Origin: Imbricaverruca yamaguchii
Lineage: Eukaryota > Arthropoda > Thecostraca > Neoverrucidae
Assembly: GCA_034440575.1 (NCBI GenBank)
Contig: JAOTOL010000435.1
Span: forward strand, 1 to 64,000
Direction: 5' to 3'
DNA: 64,000 bases
The translations under genes were made by a program, and so were the position numbers. Positions 43,952-55,107 of this stretch are shown here, one piece after another. Below the pieces are notes generated by a model. It was not told where the DNA came from and made no database searches. It worked only from the letters and a program-made list of their open reading frames with translations. Positions within the stretch are counted from its first letter, which is position 1. Every line of letters begins with the position of its first letter.

Positions 43952-44137
43952 CTCAAAATGATCTTCACAGCAGAACCAGGGAGCAGAAGACACCAAACTG
44001 TCCTTATCGTCACGCCTCGCCATTTGGGCCCATTTACGTCGGGGTTCAACAGCACGGGGTACTGGTAGGAATATTTTGTTAGGCGTGAGAGAGGTAGAAT
44101 TAGTGCACTGAGGCACAAAACACCACTTATAAGTCAC
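43952..44137 (-). CDS. THAP-type zinc-finger exon
   Basis: The reverse-strand frame gives KWCFVPQCTNSTSL, then NKIFLPVPRAVEPRRKWAQM and SSAPWFCCEDHFE before a strong donor GAG|GTAAGT at 43951. C-x4-C, the conserved Trp, and C-x2-H with the following Phe are the zinc ligands and core of the THAP domain (a C2CH DNA-binding fold). No in-frame ATG precedes it: a TAA lies just upstream of the GTG at 44137, so a first exon or an acceptor such as ATAAG|TGG must supply the start. It ends in phase 0, as needed by the exon at 38569 on the same strand. Confidence 0.7.
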
Positions 44138-44144
44138 AGTTTAG

Positions 44145-45835
44145 CTCATTTTCATGGACTTTTACGCACAAATTCGAAACTCTCGCCAGCACGCTATTTC
44201 CCCACCCTCGTCAGGCGCAAATAACCTTGTAAATAATACCCTTGGCGGTCGTACTATCGAGTGACGTCAGTGCTTTGTCAGCCAATCAGATTATTGGAAT
44301 TAAATGACGTACTTAATAGGTTTTTAACAATTTTTGTACTTTTTAGCTTATATAAATCACAAATAACAAGCACATACTGACTTATAATTTAAAGCACATA
44401 TACCCAACATAATCTTTACCCGGCTCAAAAAAGGGTAGCAGACCCCATTGCAAAGGTCAATTAATTTTGACAATGAACATCCTGGTCATTTGGCTTTGCA
44501 CATCCTGTCGCTAAGCCAGGCCGTGAAATATATTTCTCTCCAGCCTTTGAGTTTGGTCCACCACCACAAGGGTGATTGCAAGGTCACCAGCAGCGACCGC
44601 GGGCACGTGCCCCATGGAAGGTGGCGCCCCTAACCGGGAGGGGTGTCTGGAGGGTTTGGTTGGCCCCCTTGCCACCCCAACAAACGCATTTCGATTTTTT
44701 ATCAGCCGGACCCTTCAATGTGCAGAGTGCACCTTCTCAAATATTTCAACTAGATGCGTCCCTCCAGACAAATTCCCCGCGACAGTTCTTGGATCCGCCA
44801 CGGTACCCCGACTGGAGACATGGCGAAAAATTAAATTACACCAACGGGTAGCCTCGACGTTAGGCAGCACCTCAAAGTAACCTTGGCCGCTGTCAGATTT
44901 CTGTACAACTGGCTTGGTTTGATACATAACCTAGATTGGCAACTTCTAATCATGGCTGACTTCTCGAGACCGTGTGCTTCAGTCTGGTGATTCCTTTATG
45001 GCGACTATTTCGTATCATCATACGCTATCCCAGCCAGCAATATTACTTGGGGTCAGCGCGAGCCCTAGTCTGGTTTGTCCTGGCATTCCTGCTTGGGGCA
45101 ACCCATGGTCGAAGTTAGGTTGGGAGTCAACAGGAAGTCTAACCATTGCTGGAGCAATGCCAAACTAACTCTAGCCCAAGGGAGCAAGCACAAATTTAGC
45201 ACAATCAGGCACCACTGCCTGAACTTAGCTAGGGGCATGGGCGGTGTTCTGAAAACTTTTTTTTTAAGCGGGAGGGGGGGGTCAATACATGAAGGCAATG
45301 AGCGGGCCGAAATGGACGGAGAGGCACACCACATCAGGTTCCATGTTAGAAGTTAAAATTATTTGGCGGATCGGCATTGCGGGCCAAAGCCCTCCCAAAA
45401 GCACATAAAGCTACATCCCTGGCCAAACGAGTGTACGAAGGACCACCATGCAATGATGCTCTTGACCCGATCTTTCTCTGACCTGGCTCCGACCTCCCTT
45501 TGGTCGCCTTATCAGAAACTTGGCCGGGGAAACTTGCCGAGGATCGCCATCTAATGATGCTCCGGGACCGACCTGGCGCAGTTAGTTAGTTATTAGGGCT
45601 TTAGGGCGCATCGACTGCATTGGTCATGTAGCGCCCATCGACTACCCCAACTACCTGGCGCAGAGAATCTCCACGAATCTCCATAGCGCCGTTTTGGGCC
45701 GATCTGGTTTTGCACTGGTGTGATCGAGGCCCTTGGTGTGGTCTGCATTCACCCAACCCGGAGGCCTCTGAAAGCTTCTGAAGTATTTTATTCGGTGTGA
45801 TTCCAAAATATTTTCGCTTCCTTCTCTCTACTACC
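44145..45835. other. Repeat-derived stretch, no gene seen
   Basis: C- and G-rich patches at 44620-44690 and 45240-45290, and a GGATCCGCCA motif at 44790, suggest MITE remains. A SINE-like tail with GTTAGTTAGTTATTAGGGCT and GGCGCATCGACTGCATTGG lies at 45580-45650. No convincing reading frame. Confidence 0.4.
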
Positions 45836-45837
45836 GT

Positions 45838-46122
45838 CGGCTGGCTGGCGGCACTGGTCGTCGGCTGACTAGCGGCGCTGGTCGTCTGCTGACTCGCGGC
45901 ACTGGTCGTCGGCTGACTAGCGGCGCTGGTCGTCGGCTAACTGGCGGTGTTGGTCGTCGGCTAACTGGCGGCACTGGTCGTCGGCTGGCTGGCGGCGCTG
46001 GTCGTCGGCTGACTAGCGGCGCTGGTCGTCGGCTGACTAGTGGCGTTGGTCGTCGACTGACTGGCGGTGTTGGTCGTCGGCTGACCGGCGGCGCTGGTCG
46101 TCGGCTGGCTGGCGGTGTTGGC
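45838..46122. repeat. Minisatellite, 24-bp unit GGCTGACTAGCGGCGCTGGT
   Basis: About 12 units of 24 bp, each containing TGGTCGTCGGCTGACTAGCG-like sequence, with little length variation. Stops occur in some units, so it is not a protein repeat. Confidence 0.92.
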
Positions 46123-46249
46123 TAGTTTTTTTTAAACCTCGGCAATTGCACCAATGAACACAAAATACAAACAGAACTTGTCATATCGAGCAGCGCAAAA
46201 GGCTTCCAGGTAGGAACCTGCGGTCATTGATTAAGAACAAGGGCCGATA

Positions 46250-46880
46250 CAAGGGGGATGCAGTGGGGAAATGTGCCCCCCCCCCATGGAACGTAATGCC
46301 CTTTCGGCCAGGAAAAGGCGCCCCTCTGGGAAGGCCCCAATGCACCCCTTCGAATTTTGCAGCCAGACACTCCCCTCAGGAGGCAAAACCGCCCGAAAAG
46401 AAAAGAATTATCTGCCCATGCTTATATTATTTTAAGCTTAAAGGTACAGACCCAGTAAATCAACGCCGTCTTTGGACCCAGTAAAGAAAAAGCGTTGGTA
46501 ATAGATTCAGAATATCACGCTTCCACGATTTTGGACACTTGCTATGCATTCCACCATGGGTGGATCTAGTAATTTGCATGGGAGGACACACGCCTGAAGG
46601 GGCGCCACTTTGTCTTCCGAGGGGAGCCATTGACTGAAAAAAATGGAGGGGCGCACTCTATCCCTAATGGAGGAGAGCCTTTCCCTGAGATGGGCGCCTC
46701 TGACTGCAAAAGATTTGAGGAGAGGTGCACTCATGCCTTCCCAGAGGGGCGCCTCTAGGTGAAAAATTCGAGGGGTGCATTCCAGCTCTTGCAGAGGGGC
46801 GCCTTTTTCCCGGCCGAACGGGCACCACCTTCCCATGTGGGGAGGGCAAATGTATCCAGTGCACCCTTCCCTTGCATTCG
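46250..46880. repeat. GC-rich repeats in inverted arrangement
   Basis: 46295-46380 (AAAAGGCGCCCCTCTGGGA, TGCACCCCTTCGAATTTT) is the complement of phrases at 46740-46815 (AGAGGGGCGCCTCTAGG, AAAATTCGAGGGGTGCA). Related phrases recur about every 60 bp across 46590-46810. Probably a MITE-like element with long arms. Confidence 0.5.
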
Positions 46881-46889
46881 TCCCTGCAT

Positions 46890-48235
46890 TTCACCGCAAG
46901 GTGCTTCGATCAAGCATGTCCAAGACGGACGAACAAACATAAGAATAAACTTGGCTGGACACGAAGGAACGCTGGACCCACGGTGAAAGGCAGACGCGCG
47001 CAATGCACATGGTGATTAAATTGGAAGCGTGGCTGCAGTGGAGCGCGACGCATGCGGACAGAAGACGACGACGGCACCAGAGGAGCAGCAAAGTTGCGGG
47101 GGGGGGGGGCGGAGTGTCGGAACTTCCTTAACAACCAAAAATACAATTGACTAAACGATATATTTCAGGATTTGCACCATGCAAAACCATACATTTGATG
47201 TGCTCAAAGCGCGCTGAAAGCGGTCTCCGCGAGTGACTTCCTTCGGCCGAGACTCCTCTTCTAAAAACCATTGCTGCGCCCCTGGACAGATCCGTGAACG
47301 CATCAACAATAGTTTATGCATAAATATTGTCTCAGGTAAACAATTGTTACGGCAAAGCAATGGTGGGAATGGATTTTGAAACAATGTTTGACAAAATGAG
47401 ACTAGACGCTTTTTAAAATAATGCCAAAAAAACGATAATCTGGAAAAAAATCAACACAGGTGATAAGACCAACAACCAAGCAACAGATAATTGACAGGCA
47501 TCACAAAACTACGAAACCACGACTCTTAGGTTTGCAACTGTCGTGAAAAGTCAGCATACGATCCGCCGTTTGACGTAAATCCGTACTTTCGTAGATTTGA
47601 GAGATATTTTGTGAAGCAGAGCTCAGGACGCTCCAGTGCACTCCTTATATTTTTCAGCCGTAGGTAGAAAAGACGCCCCTCCAGGGATACTAAAATGAAA
47701 CCCTATGAAATCTTACCAATGGGTTCCCTACAGATGGTGCACCCACTCACCATCATCAGAATTCCTGCATCCGCCCCTGATTTCGATCAATATGAGAATA
47801 TCATAGGAATGTACAACCTATGTTCCACATATACCCACAGCCTCCATACATTGCCCAGTATCAGAAACGGCTGTCCATGCATTGCTTACCTGCTGTCAAT
47901 ATCCCGTCTTTAACTACACAAAATACCTTACGAAATCGATATGGGTGTACACGATGTACCAACTGCTATCTATATACTGAATGTACCAAGGTGAATATAT
48001 GTAATATTCTCAGTCCCTGGAGATTGAAAATAACTAAATTATTCATTTCAATAAGCATTACACCTTCGAGAACGCCTTGTCCAGAAGATGTAGCAGGTAC
48101 TTGTCTGCACATAGTTTTTTTTTGTCCCAATCACGCAGCTTTGATATATAAAATTGGCAATACGCCAGTGGCTCCCAAACTTGCCATCCTATGTTGTTAT
48201 GTATGTCGAATCTTCATAACTTCCTAAATGCCCTT
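46890..48235. other. Intergenic stretch, no gene seen
   Basis: No frame with recognisable domains and no clear repeat structure apart from a G-run near 47100. Confidence 0.35.
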
Positions 48236-48296
48236 GAGTCAGGGGCGTCGCCAGTGGGGGGGGGAGCGGGGGAAATTTCTCCCTGCCGTGAGACAC

Positions 48297-48480
48297 CCAG
48301 GACGAAAAGGAGGCCCCCAGGACGAAAAGGAGGCCCCCAGGACCAAAAGGAGGCCCCAGGACGAAAAGGCGGTCCCCAGGACGAAAAGGAGGCCCCCAGG
48401 ACGAAATGGAGGCCCCAGGACGAGGAGGCGCCCTGGACAAGGAGGCCCCCAGGACGAGAAGGAGCCCCCCCCGAGGAAGA
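48297..48480. repeat. Minisatellite, 20-21 bp unit GGACGAAAAGGAGGCCCCCA
   Basis: About nine units, followed by increasingly degenerate relatives to about 49350 (for example 48950-49020). All frames are partly open because of the composition; none is a gene. Confidence 0.85.
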
Positions 48481-49789
48481 AAAGGAGATTCTACAAATTA
48501 GAGGCCTCCAGGAGGAGGCCCATAATTTGAGAAGGAAGTCACATAGGAGAGGGTAGGAGGCCCCAGAAACCAAGAGAGTGCCAAAAACTGGCACCAAGGC
48601 CCCCAACATTGCAGGGAGTCTCCATACGGGAAGGGAGACCCAAGAAAATGAGAGGAAGCCCTGAGCGGGAAAAGAAAGCCAGTGGATGAGATGAGGTTTC
48701 GAAGCAGGGACGTCGCCACCGGGGTGGGGACAGCGGGGGCAATCGTCTCCACCCCTTGCCTTGAGACTAGGGGGGACGCCCCCTGTAATTTGAGGAAATC
48801 ACTATCCGGAAATGCATAGGACAAAAAGGTGAGCAAGGAGCCCGACGGGACAAAAGATGATGCTGTCAAGGAGGATCCAAGACTGACAACGAGGCCCCCA
48901 GGAAATATTATCAGATTCCTATAAGAGACATAAAACAGAGATTGTAAGGAGGCCCCCCAGAACGAAAAGGTGGCCCCAGGACGAAAAAGAGACCTCCAGG
49001 ACGAAAGAATACCACCAAAACGGACAAGAAGCCACCCAGGGTTACACGAGAAGCCTTCCGATGGGTGGCAAGATATTCTTAATGTGGAAAACGAGTCCCA
49101 AGGTGGAAGAGAAGGACCCTACAATATAAAATAATGACAAGAGATATTTATCCGGACGCAAGAGGAGGCCCCAAGATGGGTAAGAAGGTCCTCCTAGGAA
49201 TGAGAGGCCACTGAGACCGGCCAGATGAGGCCCACATTTTAGAAGACGAGTATCCTAGAAGAGAAAATTTAGGACTAGTACACACAAGCAACCTGCTAAG
49301 AGGATAATGAGGCTCCAAACACAGATGACGAGGCCTCCAAGACGTGAAAGGAGTCCCATAATTGTAAAAAGGAGTCCGGCCCCCAAAAGTTGCAGCTGCT
49401 CCAAAAATCAATTCTTAACCGGAACGTCACTCTGGGACAAAAGCATACTCCTTCAGTGGCCACAGTGGCATATCAAAGGGGCAAATGCCCCCTCTACCCT
49501 GAGAGGCACAACCTCCCAAAAATCGTGCCGGGGCTCAAAAACTCGCGCTGGGGCCACAGAAATTCGCGTCAATCCACCAGAATTCGCGCATGGGTCTCCA
49601 AATAAGTGCTTCGGGCCCCCGAAAACTCGTTCCAAGGCTCGAAAACTTGCAATAGGAACCGCCAAAATCACGTTGGGTAACAACTAAGTACAACGCTTCC
49701 CACAAATTAGAATCTGTCCCCCAAAATATTGCGCTCGGGACACAATTCCCATCGGTAGTCCCGTCGAAGCTCCACAAAATTGACGTCCA

Positions 49790-50530
49790 GGCCCACACGT
49801 AAGAACAGCGTGACCATAAAAACGGAATCGGAATCCGAAACAAAATCAACCTGGAGCCTTTCAAAATAAGAATGGATTCAACAAAATAAATGTCCGGTTA
49901 AAAAAATGCTTCTGGAGCACCGAACACACTATCAGATGCCTCCACAAATTGCTTAGGGCATTGGAAAACATACCGTATCTAAAAAAAATCGAGGTGAGAT
50001 GCAAAAACGTGGCGCCAGGGATTCGAAAAATCAGGCCGGGATTCGGATTTTACAGAAAAAAAAATCCACGAAAATCACGCTGAGCCCAAAAAGCTGGCGT
50101 TGGGTCCGAGGAACCACGCACCTGGGCGCGATAAATCGCTCTGGGACTAAGAAGCACCGCACCGAAACCACAAAATCGCACTGGAGCACCACAAATGTGC
50201 GTCAGAAGCCCCAAATAAACACGACAGGAACCTAAGAGCACAACGGGAGCCGACAATACAACTGGCCCTCCAAAACGCACATAGTTTCCCAAAAAGCGAC
50301 AGGGCCTTTACACATGCGTTGCAGCCATAAATAAACATATCTGGACGTCTAAAAGAATACACAATAAGCTCTTAAGGCACACAGGGGTCATGAGGACGCA
50401 CTAGGGCCCTGAAAAAGAGGCTGGGGCCGCAAATGGCAACATGGTTCGACAACGAACAAAAGCACCGGGCGTTAAATGAAGACATCGGGATCTTCGAAAA
50501 CGCCGTAACACGTAAAAAGATCATCGGTGC
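49790..50530. repeat. Left arm of a long inverted repeat
   Basis: Complementary to 51105-51850. Matching phrases in order are CTTCTGGAGCAC / GCTCTGGAGCAC, GATGCCT-CACAAATTG, ACATACCG, TGGCGCCAGG, CTGGCGTTGGGT, CCACAAATGTGCGT, AGAAGCCCCAAATAAACAC and ATCGGGATCTTCGAAAACGC. Divergence of roughly a fifth is my visual impression only. Confidence 0.8.
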
Positions 50531-51104
50531 CCCCCCCCCCAAAAAAAAAACACTAAAACGAGGAGGGGTTTCGAAAATGCATTAGGTCACAGCGCAGAAA
50601 GACGCGGATGGTCCAACAAAGAACATTGAGGAAGGGCCTCGGTTCGATAGCCATTCTGGGAGGATAGCAGCAAAGATATCCGGTGCATCAAAGCTGAGCG
50701 GAATCTGCATTTCATAACTGCTAGAAAATGTTGGAGGTAGTGAATTAATGATCGGATTGAACTACTCGACTTTTCGCAACGAACGCCCATACTAAGCATT
50801 CCAGCACGTCAAATATAGCGCGTCAAATATAGCGTCAAAATATATAATGTGGCAGTAATTAGCAAAAGGCAGAAGGCCTAGCAGAAACCGTAGCATCGCA
50901 CGAAGTGTGGGAAATGCACCGAATGTGCAAGATGAGTGTGCACGTGCGCGGACGTTGGCGTCGTGGCGACCGGGTGATATGAACTGGAATGCCTCAAATT
51001 CAGAAACTGTATATTTCAAAGTGACGGGTAATATATTTTGAATTCAAGTTAGGGGTTTAATACATTTTCTAAACTCCTGCTCGTTTTAGGGTTTTGTTGT
51101 TTTT

Positions 51105-51850
51105 ATGCACCGAGGATATTTTTACGTGTCAGGGCGTTTTCGAAGATCCCGATATGCTTATATAGCTCCTGGTCTTTTTGTTCGATTTGGAACCATTTTG
51201 CAATTTGTGGTTCCAACCACTTTTTCAGACCCTTGTGCGTTAGCATGGTCCCTGCGTACCTTGAGAGCTTCCAGTGTGTTTCTTCGTAAAGCTCCACGTA
51301 TGTTTGCTTACGGCTGCCACGCATGTTTTAGGGCCCTATCGCTTTTTGGGAGATGGTGTACTTTAGAGAGTCAGTTGTATTTTCGGCCCCGCTGTACTTT
51401 TGGAGTCCCGCTGTGTTTATTTGGGGCTTCTAACGCACATTTGTGGGCCCTAGTTCGGCTTTGGGGCTTCGGTGCGATTTTGCTGAGTTCCAGTCTTACT
51501 TATCGCTCCCAGGCGCGTGGTTCCGGATACCCAACGCCAGTTTTCTTGGCTCAATGCGATTTTGTGGATCCTTTCTGATTTTTTCTCTCAAAAGCGCGAA
51601 TTCTGGCCAGACATTTCGAGAACCTGGCGCCATGTATTTGCATCCCATCTATATTTTTCGAGATTCGGTATGTTTTTGGGCGGCGTACACAATTTGTGAA
51701 GGCATCTGGTAATATGTTCTGTGCTCCAGAGCCATTTTACTGACCATAACATTGATTTTTGTGGGAATCCCTCCATATTTTTTAGGCCTCCAGCTTGACA
51801 TTTTTGGATACCGATCCGGTTGCTGTGGTACATGTGTAATTTCAGCAGTG
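51105..51850. repeat. Right arm of the long inverted repeat
   Basis: Complement of 49790-50530, separated from it by a spacer of about 570 bp with no matching partner. Reading frames across the arm (51105-51578 forward, 51588-51986 reverse) are compositional. Confidence 0.8.
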
Positions 51851-52741
51851 TGAGTTGATTTATCACGGGATACCAAAGTAAAACCGTAGAATTGGGTGGG
51901 GGAGTTAGGGTTGAAATCCCACGAATCAGGGAAGATAGTGGCAGATTAGTCCCCTCCACAGGATAATTCGGTTGATCACTAATCACTTAATTTCGATAGA
52001 TCCTCTTTGACAAAGTAGCGGCCGAAATCCCAGGTGTTCGTGAAGAATTTGTTATTTTAGCTTGTTTGACAGGTGACTTGCAGCCAGCACCAAACGTAGG
52101 AAAAAGTCGCAAATTCATAAGGTTCCGATCAGAAAACCAATGTAAACCACTTCTTGTTGTCACCTTCGCGAAATTATCGTCGTAGGACTGAGAAATGATC
52201 GCTTTAGCTTTGCTTAGGTCATCAAGCTGGTGGTACCTTAGGTATTTATCTTGGCATGGCCCGGATTTCAGGGGAAAAAAATTGCTATTGCGTGTTGGGT
52301 AAATAATGCACCATGTCAAGAACAAACAGTGCATTAATATGAAATCATGTTCCCCCATTCCCGACCCATACTATGGGCTTAAAAACAATAGGAGGCCCTA
52401 ACACAATGGAGGCCCCTTTTCGGGGAGCAGGAGGCCCCCTTTCGACCTTGACCCCCTGGAAGAAATTCGTGGCGACGCCACCGCCATGAGTACGGAACTT
52501 CTGGTGCAACTAGGGCCATGTTGCTGGTGGAGGTGATATACCTCAAAAGCCCGTATGCACATCTTAGCTTCACCACACACGCATGCTATTTTGGGTGCTG
52601 TATGATGTTCTTGGTCCCCGTGACGAAGTTGTGAATGATAATATATAGGATATTTTTGTATGAATAGCCTCCAGGAAATCAGTCCGCAATTCTTGTGCTC
52701 CGCCTAGGGTTTGTTGCTTGGAAAAAGTTGGTTGGTTGGTT

Positions 52742-52895
52742 ATTGGTTTTTACGACACATAGACCGTTGAGTCATGTGGCGTCGCCAATCTCTCATGCCG
52801 ATTGGTCGCGGGCGAAGGGTAGCGGCAGGTGAGACTCGAACCCACAACCTTTCGATTGTGATACGAGCAACTTACCCCTAGGCTACTCGTCCCCT
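52742..52895 (-). repeat. tRNA-derived SINE, copy 1
   Basis: On the reverse strand GGGGACGAGTAGCCTAGGGG (A box), then GGTTGTGGGTTCGAGTCTCA (B box with a five-pair T stem GTGGG/CTCAC), form a tRNA-like head. A body with CGCGACCAATCGGCATGAGA and a tail ending in AACCAATAACCAACCAACC follow. A second copy lies at 53540-53758. Confidence 0.75.
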
Positions 52896-53539
52896 TGGAA
52901 AAAGTTGCCAAAGGATGGAATCTTAGCGTACGTATAAGTTGGCTCATGTCACGCTTAAAACTGAGGATTGAGCTGATGACAATAATTGGATAACACTTCG
53001 AAGAATCTTTCAGTACGTGCATAACTAACTGAAATCGACTTGATAACCAGTACATACTTATAAATACACAATAAAGGACCCCGCAACCGCGGAAAATACT
53101 TCATCAGGGTCATATCTATTTCTCATCATTCCATGGGATCAGAATTAAGCTTATGCAGCTTTTGTTCCAGTTTTCAAATGGCATAGTCGGCTATTGTGTC
53201 TGTTTCGAATAAGAAAGACCATTGGTTGAAGTCCGAGCTTCAGCAGTCTTCCTCATTCATTACTTACTAAACGTGTTTGTTCGCACAATACTTGATGCAA
53301 CTTGTACTTATTGCTTCTTTTGAGTGCAATTCGATATATTGCCCAATATATTGTATGATATACTTCCAGGTGAACCAATTCCCCTCGATGGTTCTTTTTG
53401 GTCATTAAAAATGTCTCCAGATTTAGCATGGGACCCTGTGAATCTGATACTCAACATCGGAAGCTCCATAGATGGTACATGGATTGCTACCCTCGCCTAC
53501 ACAACGCACACAAATATCACCCGTGTTCCCTGCTAGTGG

Positions 53540-53758
53540 TAGTTATTGGTTCTAGACACTTCGACCGTTGGGTCATGTAGCGTCGCCAATCTCTCACGCC
53601 GATTGGCCGCGGGTGAAGAGTAGCGGTAGGTAAGGCTAGAACCCACAACCTCTCGATTGTATTGTTACTGTAGTTTAGGGACGCATCAACTGCATAGGTC
53701 ATATATTAATATGTTGATTGTGAGACGGACAACTTACCCATAGGCTACTCGTCCTTTA
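53540..53758 (-). repeat. tRNA-derived SINE, copy 2, with insertion
   Basis: Same element as 52742-52895: the tail side (CTAGACACTTCGACCGTTGG, GTCATGTAGCGTCGCCAATC) and the head side (ACTTACCCATAGGCTACTCG on the + strand) are present. They are interrupted near 53658-53715 by a foreign tail with TTTAGGGACGCATCAACTGC. Confidence 0.7.
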
Positions 53759-53764
53759 TTCTCG

Positions 53765-54590
53765 GTTATATACACCCTAAACTTGTGTTGTTCACTGCAT
53801 CCAGCAGCTCTGATTGATCCCACATTACCATATACCCCATATTCTCGACCATGATAAGAAGCGGTCGGTCGCGTCTGGGACACACACTATGGCATAGGGG
53901 GCACACCAATGCCCTCAAATGAGTTAAAGTTGTGGGCAGTTCTGGCAGGCTAATGAGCAGTGGCAAGCAGACCAACCAGCAGGCTGTTGACCCAGGCCTA
54001 GACCAGGTCGCAAACTTCGGTCAACGAACACGACACTTTATACGAAACACATGTAAAAAGCACGGAACAAAACCAAAACGGTACACCGGAAACTTGCAGA
54101 TGATGAAATCCTAACTATCAGTAGCAGAACTCATAATGTGACATGCATATATCACCGGGAATCCTATTGATAATCCTTTGTCAGAAAACACAGTAGTACC
54201 CCCGTAGATAGGCGCCTCACAGCTCACCGTCGCACCATAGCCCATACTCTTCGCAAACTGGTGACACGGGTAAGATTCGTCAGACTGATCAGACTGGTCT
54301 AACCAGGATTGTATTTATGCTCAGCATTCTTGACTCTGGTTAGCATCATTTTGGAGCTATTTCCAAATTTTTTCTGCAGTGTTCATAGGGAATTCCTGCA
54401 CACGCCTTTACATGTCCTGCGCATGGGCAAAGAGCGAAATAAATATCCGGGAGCAAGAACTCATTGGCCTTGATGACCTTTCCGAAAATAAGTTGGGCAC
54501 CTCAATATAAACCAACATTGTTAATCTTGTCGGGGGGGGGAGAAGAGAACAACTTTCCGGTATGACGCTACGTTCAACAAAATACAGTGC
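53765..54590. other. Intergenic stretch, no gene seen
   Basis: No supported gene. A G-run occurs at about 54532-54540. Confidence 0.35.
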
Positions 54591-54599
54591 AAGGCTCCT

Positions 54600-54860
54600 C
54601 TTCTGACTCCAGGTCGGCCCGTACTCAGACTGATCTGCCCTTGCTTAGACTGTGGTCAGACTGGTCCGATTGCGGTCCGACCGGTGCGGCTGCGATTAGA
54701 TCAGTGCGACTGCGATCGGACCGTCAGACCGGTACGACTTGATCTGACTGCAGTCCGACTACAGTCAGACTGCGGACGAACTGGCCAGACCGTGGTGAAG
54801 ATGGATTGTGTTTCGACTGTGATCCGACAGTGGTCGGACTGAAGCCACAGACCACGACTG
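54600..54860. repeat. Degenerate minisatellite, GGTCAGACTG-type unit
   Basis: Phrases such as GACTGTGGTCAGACTGGTCC, GATTGCGGTCCGACCGGTGC and GACTGCAGTCCGACTACAGT recur at about 12 or 24 bp. It lies just 3' of the stop codon of the reverse-strand HEAT gene. Confidence 0.7.
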
Positions 54861-54894
54861 CTGCTGGCCACAGCTCAAAGCCGACACGACCGTG

Positions 54895-55107
54895 TCAGGG
54901 CATGGTGGCGGCGTCCCCAGTCAGCTGCTTCACTAGCTGATCGCACAGCTGCGGACTGCGTTGCTTGTCGCGTTGCTCAGTCGCTTGCTCGCACACGACG
55001 TCGGCGTTCAGCCGGCCGGTTGACAGCAGCGCCTCTGGCGACAACAGGACGAACTGTTCACAGAGACCGAGTAAGTCGGGAAACATTGAAAATGTGCGCA
55101 GCCAACA
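54895..55107 (-). CDS. dnaaf5: DNAAF5-like terminal exon, 5' boundary unresolved
   Basis: The frame LRTFSMFPDLLGLCEQFVLL continues to VVCEQATEQRDKQRSPQLCD and ends AATMP with TGA at 54895-54897. An in-frame TGA lies at about 55111-55113, and no AG dinucleotide occurs between it and FPDLL. The intron therefore ends non-canonically, or the acceptor is the AG after GLCEQ (phase 0, mismatched), or there is a sequence error. Confidence 0.6.
   Translation of the reverse strand, partial: CWLRTFSMFPDLLGLCEQFVLLSPEALLSTGRLNADVVCEQATEQRDKQRSPQLCDQLVKQLTGDAATMP

Larger units (their letters stand above)
48240..52480. mobile_element. Large inverted-repeat element or satellite block
   Basis: The block is bounded by GGCGTCGCCA at 48244-48253 and its complement at 52470-52479, both followed inwards by an AATTTCT phrase and GGAGGCCCC repeats. 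Inside it holds a minisatellite (48297-48480), about 1.2 kb of degenerate GGCCCC-rich units, then two inverted arms at about 49790-50530 and 51105-51850. A second CAGGGACGTCGCCA at 48703 suggests nesting. No transposase frame is visible, and no target duplication matches at the proposed ends. Confidence 0.5.

Noticed and set aside
48191..49864. Several frames rich in GPQDEKEAP or LGASFSSWG repeats
   Set aside because: Compositional products of the GGAGGCCCC minisatellite and its degenerate relatives.
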